The notes under the pieces: model-generated
What the model saw: the letters and a program-made list of their open reading frames with translations, nothing else
The model's database searches: none
What the model was told of the DNA's origin: nothing
Part shown: piece by piece, positions 41,605 through 53,383 of the stretch
Layout: each line of letters begins with the position of its first letter
How positions within the stretch are numbered: position 1 is the first letter of the stretch
NCBI GenBank assembly: GCA_964020155.1
Contig: OZ026556.1
Coordinates: forward strand, 3,051,001-3,115,000
Source: Chondrilla cf. caribensis
Lineage: Eukaryota; Porifera; Demospongiae; Chondrillida; Chondrillidae
Reading direction: 5' to 3'
DNA: 64,000 nucleotides
Made by a program: the position numbers and the translations under genes

Positions 41605-44600
41605 CACTCACATACACACACGCACGGGCGCACACACACACATACACGCACGCACGCACGCACACACACACTTCTTTAGATCACTTCTTCTTTGATCTTG
41701 TCAATTTCTGTTCAAATTAAAAAAGATTGAGGAAGTATAATTTCTTGGTGATTAATCATTAGCTGTGATTGGGCTAACGTCAAGTATCATCACACAGCAA
41801 ATGTCTATATTGGCATATAAACAAAATTATTAATATAGATTAGTTTTATGGTAGGTCATCAGGCAGATGGAGTTGAACTACCATAGAAAAAGGACCATGG
41901 AAGCTAATATATTATACAAAACAGAAGACCACCTCAGCGTCTACCAAATTACATGATTGTTGAATGGATCCATATAAATGTTGATGTAGTTCACTAATGT
42001 AATACAATACTAAATATTATATGTAATCCTATGTTCAACAGTGTGCAGCTACACCTGGGGTGCCTGACTTTATTGATCATGTCACCAATCCCAACCGAAA
42101 TGAGACTGAAGTTATTGTCATTGGACCCGACTGCTCAGTTTCAACACAGCCAATTGCCAGCTTGACTCCAGTGTTCAACTTAGTCCAGGTAAGCTATTAT
42201 AACTTGGTATAGTTTATACTATTATACTTGTATGTGTGAAAGTAGTGTGAAACTCTCCCCAATAGTCGAATTTGAAAGCTATTCTCTTGTGCACGTACAG
42301 TAGTCTATACATAAAATGGTCTATTTATCTTCAGAATCAGTATAAATAGACTTTTTTAGCTCAGCTATTGGTAATGAATGGTAATCTGGACATTACTCCT
42401 CATGACCTTCGATTACATCAAATTCATTATCCTTCTGTCAATGATATCCTAATTCTTGTGGTATAATTATGATAGATTTCAGCGGTGTCAACCTCTCCTC
42501 GACTATCGGATAGTAAGATTTATCCCACTTTTCTGAGAGTTGTCGCACCTGACAACAGCATTGGGATTGGAATAGTGGCACTAATGAGGCAGCTTAATTG
42601 GAAGTACATTTCAATAATCACACAAGAAGAAGACATATTCACACTGGTAAGCTTCATCATTGAACTGTGATGTGTCAATCAGCTGCAGGAAGCCGTTTCT
42701 AAAATCAGTCTATCTCCATATACAGACTAGGGATGTCTTGATTGATCGACTTGATAAGAGTAGCATTGCTGAGTCAGTTGGATTTCCTACTGATGAAAGT
42801 CCTCAAAATGCTCTACAAAGTGTCCAGGTACAAACACAACTATAATATTGTACATATTATATGCCAGTCAGTTTCAAATTTTTACAGTTAATATTTTACT
42901 GACTGTCAGACAAAGGTTTTACCTATATCGGTTCTACACTTTTGTAGGCCTCCCATGGGCGAGTGATATTTCTGAACTGTTATTCACCATATGCTTTGGA
43001 AATTATGTGCCAGGTTGGTAAAAGTTGCTGAAATACAGAATTATTACACGATATGAGTTGTTGGACTATTGTTGAACACGTCTATGGTATTATCACACTG
43101 ATAATCAACAGTTCTTTTCACAAATTATTCAACTGTACAACGTTTCACCCATCACGGGCTTCATCAGGTACAAAAATGATCTACACTATAAGAAACATTA
43201 GTTATTGGCTAAAGCTAATGGCCAATCTATTGGTCACACGAAGTGGCCAATAGATTGGCAGATGACAGTTCACTTTATATCCCTAATAAGGGAGTCCCAC
43301 ACTGGACTCAGTGGGTACCCTGAGTCCAGGTTGTAGGTCCTGTGTCTTCTGATGTGGATGCCTTCTTTAATCTTCCTTTCCTTCCACCTCTTTTCCCTGT
43401 CAATCACTTTTGACCTGTCCCAGTTTATTCTGTGGTTCAACACATCTGAGTGCACAGCATTTGCATTCTTGGTGTCCATCTGGTTCACAGCCCGTTTGTG
43501 TTCTGTAATTCTTGTCTTCAATGGTCTTCCCGTTTCTCCGATGTAAACTTCACTGCAATCCCCGCATGGTATCTTATATACAATTCCCTTGTCTTTATTC
43601 TTCTGTGGATCTTTCACTCGCGTCAAGATGCTCCTCAGAGTGTTGTGCTGCTGGAAAACTGGGTATAATCCAAACTTCTGGCAGATCTTCCCTACTTTCT
43701 CAGAGGTCCCTTTGACATAGGGCAAGAAGCAAGGTGTATTTCTTCTGGGCTGTACTGCAGCTCTCTCCTCTTCGTCTAGTCCCCTCTCTTCTTCTGTAGT
43801 GGGCTTGTTCCTCAGTGCTGTTCGGATCATTCCTATTGGGTAGCCATTCTTTTTGAAAACCACACTGGACTCAGGGTACCCACTGAGTCCAGTGTGGGAC
43901 TCCCTTATTAGGGATATAAAGTGAACTGTCATCTGCCAATCTATTGGCCACTTCGTGTGACCAATAGATTGGCCATTAGCTTTAGCCAATAACTAATGTT
44001 TCTTATAGTGTAGATCATTTTTGTATCTGATGAAGCCCATGATGGGTGAAACGTTGTACAGTTGAATAATTTGTGAAAAGAACTGTTGATTATCAGTGTG
44101 ATAATACCATAGACGTGTTCAACAATAGTCCAACAACTCATATCGTTAACAACAACATGTCTAACAACTTGTATTCAGAATTATTACAATTAAATTTTTA
44201 AGATATATCTGATCGTAAGATATAATTATGTATGTGATCAATTATCGTATGTTTTTCTTCAAGGCACTTTCTCTAGGTATGACATCACCAGATTATGCCT
44301 GGATCAGTTTTGGATGGTACTTTAGTACATTCTGGAAGGATCCATATGCAAATCGTACCACGTATGATGCTTTCAATCATTGTACTCCCTCGGAACTTGA
44401 GCGCATAGTTAATCAAATGATTCTAATTGATCAATATTCAAGACAAGATGAAAGAGATTCATCCATCATAATTGGAGACCTGGTAAGCATGGTATCTGTA
44501 ATGTGGCAAATATTTCATCTCTATGTATAACTACAGACTGAGACTACATATGAGCAGATGTATAGAGAGCAGTGGAGTAGAGTGTTTGCTAATGATCCTC

Positions 44601-47600
44601 GAACTCATCCGGATCAGTTACAAGACGGCAAGTTCTCTTATGATGCGATGTGGCTTGCAGCACTAGCTCTTCATAAAACTAATGAAGAACTGAAGACATT
44701 GGAGCAGCATGTCAGCTTTGACAATTTCACCCTCAAAAGTACAGACACATTGTCAGTAAATATCTCATCTAGAATCTACAACAATGCATTGACTACAAGT
44801 TTTCATGGAGCTACTGTAAGTCTCAAATATTTTATGTGGCTGTTCAATGTGTATAATTATTAACATATAGTTAAAGAATTGTCATTTTTTCAAATGGTAG
44901 GGTTTTGTAAGTCTTCTCTCTAATGGTGATCGCGAACCTGAGCTTAGGTTTTATCAGTATAGACCTCAAGGAAATAGTGAGTGTATAATATTATTATACC
45001 AGTGTTCTATGAATTAGGCTTATCATAGTGTGATAAAACTTTGTATGTAGGAATCATATACCTCCTGAGGCATAGCCAACATAAACAAAAGTACAGTGTC
45101 ACTGTGAATAATTGATGATCTGTTCCTGATTAATCCACCATAACGTTTTATTCCCTGTACTAAAATGAAACAAATTCACTTATATTTTATCCACCATCAC
45201 ACAATTCTACCATCCGCCATTATTCTGCGTACCTATTTGCACTCTTGTACGGGGTTTGGTTACAGATAATCTATGTGTCAAGAGGTTCTGTTGGTGTAGA
45301 GCAAAATAGCAACAAATCGTTATAGAGTTGACTTAACAATGAAGCAGAAACAATGATTTGTGATTATAAAGAGAGTTACAATGCAAGAAATACTCAGAGA
45401 TTGTTCCACAAAGAAGTGGGATGTACAAATAGTGCAGCGAACAGTGGGAGACATTCCTCAAGAAGATCACTGTATTCCGACATAACATTGATCCAACAAA
45501 ATGTATCTGCCAAACTAATTGTGATGTATAAATGAATATTCGCTGTACATTATTTCACCGTATTTTATTCTGTATATGAGTTGAAAACTGAGACTGGTTT
45601 GTATTTATAAAGAAATCTTTTGAAAAACATTCCATGGTTGCTGGTCCCTTCAAGTAGGTGGTTGCTCACCCCAGTACCAATAATACACTGGTACTAACCA
45701 TTCTTGAATATCTGCTCGTAAAGACAGGTGGTTATTATTTGATGAAATATAAGGTAACACAGGGTAATTCTGGTCACAGGTTATTCCCGGTCACTCGTAA
45801 GAAGGCAGCTCGCTACTCCAAAATACTAAGCTTCCGAGTACAACTTCAACGCTGTGCTGGTAGTGTTAACACTAAAACATACCTCACAGCGAAGTCAGTT
45901 GCTTCCTTCTCATGTTCCAGTCGGTAATCTCCTTTAATAGCGGTAAGTGATAAACCATTGCGGATACTTGACAAAACTTTGAACTTTTCCTTTGTACTAT
46001 CGAAAGAAGCAAATCAATTCAGATAAACTGCGCAGAGATAAAGCATAATCCTTGAGGAGACTTCATATCACTTTTGAGGTAGATTCTCGCCTGATTGGTA
46101 TGGTGAGAACAACCTCTACGTACATTCTTACACAAAGTGTTGCGTAAGCGGCAACGAAAATTAATGTAATATAGAACTATTGTTTTGAAATAAACGATAA
46201 CACGCGTATCTTGAAATGTCTCGGAATAAGAGAAAACAGAGCATGAAGAAATGCATAATTGTGTCTCTACGGCCAACGTAGATCCGAATTTCACCCATAT
46301 TCAGCCATTGACCGGAAATACCCCAATAACTGCAAACTCCGGGATTTCACAGTGGTATTTTAAAAAGTTTATTTTCTCATACAAACGAGTGGCTGATCCG
46401 TGCTATTTTTCTTTGCGAATGAGTATATATGTAGTAGCGTCAGCGGCTATCATTAGCTTGCTTTCCGTTTACTAGCTCGAGAGCTCACCTTGAGCGAAAT
46501 CATGGAATTTCAAGAGTGACTGGAAATACCCCATTCTACCTCACCACAGATATTCTGTTGTCAATGTATCACAATTACTACATTCCTGGCGAATAATAAT
46601 TCAGCCCAAAAACAACATGTTATTTCCGTACTAAATGACATTTTCGTCTTTACAGACCATGTTATGCATAATCATTAATGAATCTTAATTATTGTATTGT
46701 TTACAGCTCTAGAGAGAGTATATGTTGGGTTCATGGATGACAGACTACAGTTGACAGTAGACCCTTTATATCAAGGTAATTTCCATCTGTAGTATAATGT
46801 GTTCAATGGACATTATTGCTCACTTTTGGACCTCAACTAACGTTTCTTTCCTGAATAAAATTATATGAATTATGTATATAAGGATACATGCAAATGGTTA
46901 CAATTCATGCATTCATGGGTTGGGAGAGGGAGGGTGAATTATTGCAATCATCCATATGTGCCTTGGACATGCCTGAGCATATTTGCTTGTTTGTTGAAAA
47001 ACCACTCCAGTTTCAAACCATGGTGTATTCTTGGCCTGTAGCTACAAGTTATCTTTATTCCTACAGTAGATTGTTATTACGTTTTTGCTTTCCCAGGTGG
47101 AACTCCAAAAAGTCACACTCATGAGACCATCCACACAGCACTCTTTGCTATCTACACTGCTCTGTCTGTTTTTGGAGTTGTGTTTGCAATTGTGTGCCTT
47201 GTCTTCAATGTGATCTTCAGGAAGAAGATGTGAGTTAGTTGTGTAATGAAATATTAAGTTACTTCATGTCTGCTATAGACATATTATAAATGCATGGAAG
47301 GATATTTATGCCTAAAATTGCCATGACAACCAGTAAAACCAGACTAAATAATGCTGTATTTGCCTAGTAGTTACAGTATTGAAAGCTGTGTGTGTGCCAC
47401 TTATTGACTCCACAAAGACTCATACTCACCTGATTGAATCCTGTATGATGATATTGGAAATGATGTGATATTGGAAAATTGAAATAAGATATGGAATATT
47501 ATCCTATGATTTCTTGCACACTTGCAGGATTGTGAAGCTCTCCAGTCCGTATCTCAATATAGTGTTCATCATTGGCATCAGTATGATTTACCTCCTGGTT

Positions 47601-48494
47601 GTATTCCTCGGAGTAGATGACAATTTGGTAAGTGTCAGCGTGATGAGTGGGTTCTGTCAGGCAACAGTGTGGATTGGAGTGATAGCCTTCACTTTGGTCT
47701 ATGGAGTGGTGCTAGCAAAGACATTCAAGGTGTTCTACATCTTCAAGAATCTTCAAGTTGCCAAACCTGAGCAGAAAAAGGTGTGCTTACCATTTTGAGT
47801 GAATGTGTATGTTTAAAATAATACATTGGCATTCCTCCATTCTGAACATAGTACACCTTACCAACCCATATGTAATACAGCAGCAATAACATGATCCCGT
47901 GGTAACCATTATTACTATTTACTGCTGTTGCACACCGAGACAGGTTACAGCTATCATGTAGCATGGATGCGATATGAAACTACAGTGAATTCTCATTAAT
48001 TCACCACCACTTTATACACCAAACCTTTCAATCTGCCACAATTTCCTGGTACCAATATAACGTAATCTTCTTTGACTTAAGGACACAAGACAACCTCTCT
48101 ACTGTATAGCTAATGGCCGATTTCATTAATGTCCCTTAACACAAGAGAGCAATTCTCGAAGTTTTTCCGAAATTACCGGATTCTACCTTACCAATGAATA
48201 TCCAGTTAATCCGCCATACATTCTTCGAAAACAAACTGTGGCAGGTAACGAGAATTTACTGTATATAACTTGTGGCTGAAAGGTTAATGAAACCAGTTGA
48301 GAAGTTTATTTTAACATCAGGACGTTTGTTCACATCACAGATTTGTACACCCTTTGCCCTTTGATCTCCTAACTAGACACGCTACATGTACACCTGAAGC
48401 AGAGTAATGAGTGAATGTCTACATAATAACCATTATTATTGTTCAATGATGTCTGACATTGGATAATGTATACTGTATCTCTCACTTAAATATC

Positions 48495-48542
<48 letters not shown>

Positions 48543-51490
48543 TTATACCGTGTATGCTTCAACTTTCAAGGGGTCAAACTTTTGCAGTTTCTGCGAAAAT
48601 TTCATTCTGTGAAAATTTAGACCAGACGGGCAACAGGTCTGCTGTAGGGCACAAACCGTGAAAATAAAAAGTTGAAAACCACGAAAACTCACAATCCGTG
48701 GAAGTTAAACCCCATGAAAGTTGAAATGTATATGATATATATTTGTATATGTTAAATTAATCACCTCAAGATTTGGATGATTATCAAATCAGATAAAAAC
48801 ACACTATTTATTATTTAAATTTTGTCTTTTCATTCTCAAGAGTAAGAAACGAAGTCTATAATATTGTTGTTAGGTACAATGTACATATTACGTATATCGA
48901 ATTTGGAAAATTCTTTTTTTGCTTCACGAATTACAGACGATTCAAGACTGGCATATGTTTCTTTTGCTGGGAGTATTGCTAGCTATTGATGCCATCTTCC
49001 TGATTATTGTAACAGCTGTACCTCAAGCTATCCTGAGAGCACAACTTGAAGAAACAGTTTTAACAGTAAGATATACCAGAAGAACATTATTTGTATATAT
49101 AATAGTGTTCCTAATGTGTGACAACATCCCATCCAAACCTTACAAATCTGACAAAGTGACAAATTTTATTGTTCATGCTCATGAAAACACAATTAAAACC
49201 ATTTACAACTAGGAATGATCCAAAGTGCATAAACAAATAAAAAACTGATTTATAATATTTTGATCAGATATTGTTGTGTATAATAATGCAAACCATTATC
49301 CATACAGACTGGGGAACTACCAACTGAAGTGTACCAGTGCACTTCAGAAAGTGTCCAAATTTGGGCTCCAATTCTCTTGGTATACAAAATTATCGAGATT
49401 GTGTTTAGTCTCATCTTTGCCTTTGAGACCAGAAAGATCAAAGTGAAGGAGCTGAATGACTCCAGAATGGTCATCTTCTCAGTCTACACCATTGTGGTAG
49501 CTGGTATTGCAGTGACTCCTGTCATTGTGCTATTGGGTGAAATGGTGACTGTGAAGTATGCCATTATAGGGATTATCTGTCTTGTCTCATCAACTGTGCT
49601 CTTGGGAATGAACTTTATTCCGAAGGTGAGATTGTATAATATACCAACCATAGTGCATGGATTATGTTCATGTCGATACTCTTTTATAAGTAATGTATGC
49701 ATTACCGTGACAATAATATATAGCATGTCAGTTAATGATGTCCAATTACATATATTCATCACTTTTACATATGTCGGCCTTCTGTTTCAAACACTCTAGT
49801 GTTGACATTTATCAATTCATTGTAATAGAACTTTTTATTTTATTGTCAAATACCTAGTATGTAGTGCAGGTCGAAGTGTATGTGCACACAGGGTAATTTG
49901 GTGTTTTGGCAAGCATTTGAGTATGATGGACAAACACAAATTTGTCTTGTTGTTGCAAAATTATTTCAGGGGCTGCCCCTTTCATTTCAACTCCAGTTTG
50001 TAATGTTCTCCATGTATATTTCCGTTCAATTAAAAACTATGGACAGGACACCAATTGCTCAGCAATTACAAACTAGGTATTGGAGATTGTCCTCCTCCAA
50101 AATTGCTGTTGTCCTGAAGCTATTCATACTCCAAGTTTTCCTTCAATGCTGTCTACCATCAATAATATTCCGTATACCACCAGCATAATATGTATGAGAA
50201 GAATATACGTAGGTGTAGTCATTTACATGTAAAAGGATTCCATATATATAAATATATAAAGTATGCTGATGTACGGAGGTAACACTTCCAAGTATACTTT
50301 TGCAAAAAAGTATGTATACAGGATATTGTAATTGATTTGCACATATCTTTTGAGAAAATATGCAGATATGGATGCACTGTTTTCACCACATCCCTAATCA
50401 TTGTGATCATGTTGCAATATTGATGGAGCCCTACCAAATGACCTTTTCACAAGTATAGTCATAAACAATATGAGACAAAATTCTCCACCATGCATAACAG
50501 ACTCCTTAATTTCATGCTGATTTAAAGTAGAGGGTATTTCTATGTGGTAAACATGAATTGTACTTATCGAAATTGGAAAAATATATTGATGTTATAATCC
50601 CGCATATCCAGATGCACTATTTACGCAAGAACCCCAGTGGTGAAATAAATTTGAATTTTGATAATATGACTGGCAAAATGATGCGAGACAAGGTAAGAAG
50701 TTTAATAACAATCAGGAATTACTGTACTTACTAAGCCTAATAATGTGCAATCCTCTCTGTTCATGCAGAAATACAATGTGTCAAGAACTTCTTCTCAGAC
50801 GGAGGGTTACAGCGTTGATATGACTAGATCAATGCAAGAGATGGAATCATCTGTCAGCGTAAGATTTACACCTATGTATATGTATATACATGTACTGGAT
50901 GTTTATTGTGAATTCATTATAATTGATACCGTGCACACGTATTGTTTAGTTATACAAATAGTAGCCTCGCTCCCTACCTTGCATTAGAATTGAACTTGGG
51001 TGTTAAGGTAAACCTAGTAAGCCATTGTGTTTGTTGCGTTACATGTTGGAAACTGAGGCCTAGGTAAGGATATCTAATAAATCTCCCATTACTCTCACAG
51101 TAATTACCTACTTCTATCTATTATGTACTTCTGTCCATGTTTAGAAGCATGCTGAGGATGGACCAAAGGCTACAGCCACAACCCAAAAGTGTGAGTCTAT
51201 TTGAATAATAATAAAGTGTATAGTACCATTCTACCATTTCTTTATAGTTGTAGGACTATTGTTTAACATGTCTATAGCGATATTCAAAAAATTCTTTTCA
51301 CAAATTAATCATTCGTGCAACACTTCACCCATCATGGGCTTCTTCAGGCACATATTATAATGTTTAATAAGAAATACAACCAACATGTCTAACAACGTTC
51401 ACATGTTCACCATTCTACCATGTTCCTTCCAGTATAATATATGTACATTTTTGTGTAGTGCCCTCCATTGATGAGTCTATAGCTTTGTGA
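38731..51490 (+). CDS. GABA-B-like class C GPCR, receptor gene 4 (17 exons)
   Basis: Predicted 818-aa receptor, starting 372 bp after gene 3. Exons: 38731-38976, 42042-42188, 42476-42646, 42726-42827, 42948-43013, 44264-44482, 44537-44815, 44901-44976, 46707-46775, 47097-47229, 47528-47780, 48937-49065, 49308-49625, 50612-50692, 50769-50858, 51145-51190, 51459-51490. Signal peptide core CALLSALFFWTLLGV. The VFT has DCSVST, NWKYISIITQEEDIF, WISFGWY and YDAMW. TM1 in exon 10, TM2-3 in exon 11, TM4 in exon 12, TM5-7 in residues 631-736. It shares with gene 2 the tail type (RSMQEMESSVS, then KHAEDGPKATATTQK, ending ESIAL) and parts of introns 1, 3 and 8. Exon 1 ends DPK instead of DPQ. It has the longest introns of the set: intron 5 holds a Penelope-like element, intron 8 about 1.4 kb of unidentified insertion, intron 11 two MITEs. 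Confidence 0.87.
40204..40244. repeat. Perfect 17-bp palindromic hairpin in intron 1 of gene 4
   Basis: ATAGACACTCTAAACTA (40204-40220) and its exact reverse complement (40228-40244) around TATTACG. Weaker complementarity extends outward (AGCTATATC / ATGGCTATAT). Confidence 0.8.
41477..41671 (+). repeat. (CA)n microsatellite in intron 1 of gene 4
   Basis: CA run with CACCACAC and GCACGCAC interruptions. The only open frames across it are dinucleotide artefacts. Confidence 0.95.
43133..43173 (-). ncRNA. Hammerhead ribozyme motif, left arm of the Penelope-like element
   Basis: On the minus strand: stem I strand TTGTAC, core CTGATGA, stem II AGCCC-GTGAT-GGGT, core GAA, a very short ACGT stem III, cleavage position T, then stem I strand GTACAG. 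Stem I pairs six base pairs (last one U-G). The minimal, self-complementary stem III suggests the ribozyme works as a dimer, as reported for other Penelope-element hammerheads. Stem II has an extra A or a bulged G next to the core. Confidence 0.7.
44021..44061 (+). ncRNA. Hammerhead ribozyme motif, right arm of the Penelope-like element
   Basis: Plus-strand copy in the opposite arm: TTGTAT-CTGATGA-AGCCC-ATGAT-GGGT-GAA-ACGT-T-GTACAG. The conserved core is the same as in the left arm. The closing pair of stem I is G-U here and G-C in the left arm, so pairing is kept. Confidence 0.7.
45060..46660. other. Unidentified insertion in intron 8 of gene 4
   Basis: Intron 8 is 1730 bp here against 291 bp in gene 2. 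The first 65 bp or so are shared between both, then homology stops at about 45060 and resumes shortly before exon 9. The inserted stretch starts with MITE-like words (TTAATCCACCATAACG), is partly more GC-rich than its surroundings, and has open frames at 45658-45927 and 46251-46475 in which I recognise no family. It could be an eroded transposon. Confidence 0.5.
47983..48261. mobile_element. Pogo/Tc1-like MITE with TA target duplication
   Basis: 279 bp in intron 11 of gene 4. It begins CAGTGAATTCTCATTAATTC, ends CGAGAATTTACTG, and is flanked on both sides by TA, the target duplication of Tc1/mariner/pogo transposons. The terminal repeats pair imperfectly over about 16 bp. It is non-coding. 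Relics of the same family lie at 1777-1945, about 10141-10290 and its duplicate about 25485-25650. Confidence 0.65.
48500..48541 (+). repeat. (CA)n microsatellite
   Basis: Pure CA run in intron 11 of gene 4, next to the second MITE. Confidence 0.95.
48558..48725. mobile_element. Second small inverted-repeat element (MITE-like)
   Basis: Terminal repeats TTCAACTTTCAAGGGGT (48558-48574) and ACCCCATGAAAGTTGAA (48709-48725) pair with one mismatch. The interior has further internal complementarity (AAACCGTGAAAA, AATCCGTGGAAG) and no coding capacity. Confidence 0.6.
51241..51420 (-). mobile_element. Solo Penelope-like terminal repeat in intron 16 of gene 4
   Basis: Diverged copy of part of the 281-bp arm of the element at 43049-44175: shares GTAGGACTATTGTTTAACAT, TTCTTTTCACAAATTA, CACCCATCATGGGCTTC and the tail word CAACATGTCTAACAAC. 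No coding part is present. It holds a third hammerhead-like motif. Confidence 0.75.
51314..51352 (-). ncRNA. Diverged hammerhead ribozyme motif
   Basis: Minus strand: ATGTGC-CTGAAGA-AGCCC-ATGAT-GGGT-GAA-GTGTT-GCACG. Stem I (GTGC/GCAC) uses different bases from the two copies at 43-44 kb yet still pairs. The core changed from CTGATGA to CTGAAGA (position 7, the tolerant one) and the base after GAA is G instead of A, so activity may be weak. Confidence 0.5.
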
Positions 51491-53383
51491 AGAAAAAGAA
51501 AACTCATTTATTTTTGTAATATACATTATCACATTTACATAGTGTGGGTTGATCAGCTGAGTGTATACATGGAATGCCGAAATCTCTTATTTGAAATTCC
51601 TGCTCTACAGCGTGTGTGGTTCCGATCACATGTAAAATATTAATGTAATAACATCTACGTATTGTGTGTTTGATCAGCTGAGTGTACATGGAGTGTGGAA
51701 ATTTCTCTTATTTGAGTTTCTTGTTCTACAGTGTGTGTGGTTCCGAATCACATGTATAATATTAATGTCATAAATAATAACATGTTTGAGTTCTCAAACT
51801 TATTATTACCTATAGCTATCTCATCTTTTACATTTCAGACACTGTCCAAAAAAAAATACATTACTATAATGCATGCCATAATTATAGTAAATGGATCTGT
51901 ATAAGATTATTGCCTACCTGTAGACCAATGTGGAGGGATGTAATTAATTTTGTGAATAATAACTTCAACCGTCGACCCATGTCCACTTTATATGCAAAGT
52001 AATTTTAATTGCATTAAAATTAAATAATATGTCTTTATAATGCTGGTCCTAGGGGTCATGGGTGCATTCTATGTCATATTGTATATCGTCTCATCAAATG
52101 TCCTTGTCTTACATAAACAAGCATAGCATCCAGTCCAATGATATAATAAACATCAATAAAATATAACAAAATAACAATTCAATGTAACTATCGCGTGCAT
52201 GAAAATTAAACTTATACAATTGTAACTACAATGTCATGATGACAGATGGATACAACGATTATGGAAGAGGGATGAGTGGACTCAAGATTATATTGATTTC
52301 AATATTTAAGCCTGTAGCTATTTCCTACAATATCACCTAGGTCATGATTAATGTGCTAGCAATTAATTGGTAATACACCGAAGTTCATTCAGACTTTGAT
52401 CACAATGCCTTTCAATCAACACAGCACAATTATAACAATACTTTAGTAGCCCAATTGGCAACCATTCAACCTTCACACCAATCTGTAGAAATACTTTCAC
52501 AGTTGATCATGTCATAGAGTTCCATACTTACCAACATGCAGAGATAATGAGGTCAGAGACCTTACTGCAAATTTTGAGAGATGATTATCAAACAATATCA
52601 TTATTAATGAGTATTGAACAATAATTGCCATGTCCACTCTATTCTTAGTTTTATTCACAGCTAGATCCACAAGTGCCCACAGCAAAAGTGAAGCTGGGTG
52701 CTTTAAGTACAACATTTTTTATATTTGCAGCGATTATATGATAATTACTCACATCGGCTAACAGGTGGACTGGTATATACGTGCAGCTAGTACTGGAGAC
52801 ACGCACTGGAGGATTCACAGACTGACATGGTGGACTGGCAGATCATGACTACCATGGTGACAGACTAGCTTTACAGGACCAGTTGCCTGGCAGACCCTAG
52901 CGATTGGCTTCTCATGATACGTATATTAGTTGCACACACGTGTTCATGTCGGAATGCAGGATGTCGTGTGATGTCATTTGACATCATACTACATGTCGTT
53001 CTTTGAATGACATTGACGGCACAAAGTGACGCACAATTAAGTTATTTGATAGTCTATCAACACTTCGATCTTGGACTACATGTACACCTGTTGCAGTATC
53101 AAGTGAACCCCCCTCTTTAATGACCCCCAGTTCAAAATTTCCTAGGATAGTTTGACCCCTGGTCATCTATACCTAAGGCTTCAATGACTGGGGTTATTCG
53201 TTTCTCTGACACCGGCCAAGGGGAATGGAGGAATTCAGGGGATGAAGCACCAAATTCCAACACATGCTGGCATGAAGCCAAGCCCAAATGCGTATATAAT
53301 AATACGAATGACGTTTTGAACACAGAACTTTCATACTTGTAGCTGTATAGGTATCAGACCAAGCCTCGGACGAACAACGGAGG
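51491..53383. other. Intergenic region between receptor genes 4 and 5
   Basis: No gene seen. At 51540-51655 and 51656-51780 there is a tandem pair of about 115-bp units (GATCAGCTGAGTGTA, then TCTTATTTGA, then TGTGTGGTTCCGA). The same block follows gene 2 (22258-22330) and starts the segment at about 500, so it is part of the ancestral 3' flank of these receptors. The open frames at 52512-53406 (minus) match nothing I know. Confidence 0.6.

Larger units (their letters stand above)
43049..44175 (-). mobile_element. Penelope-like element with GIY-YIG domain, 5'-truncated, inverted terminal repeats
   Basis: A 1127-bp insertion in intron 5 of gene 4. It is flanked by a 13-bp target-site duplication, CAGAATTATTACA (43036-43048 and 44176-44188). 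Arms 43049-43329 and 43865-44145 are 281-bp inverted repeats, nearly identical; a 30-bp unique tail follows (44146-44175). The core between the arms encodes, on the minus strand (open frame 43989-43270, 239 codons), the C-terminal GIY-YIG endonuclease of Penelope-like retroelements: GIVYKIPCGDCSEVYIGETG, then LKTRITEHKRAV and a NHRINWDRSKVI segment. The reverse transcriptase is missing, so the copy is dead. The high identity of arms and site duplications means the insertion is young. Both arms contain a hammerhead-ribozyme motif, known for this retroelement class. Confidence 0.85.

Noticed and set aside
43352..43715. Plus-strand frames of 64-72 codons
   Set aside because: Antisense shadows of the Penelope-like endonuclease frame.
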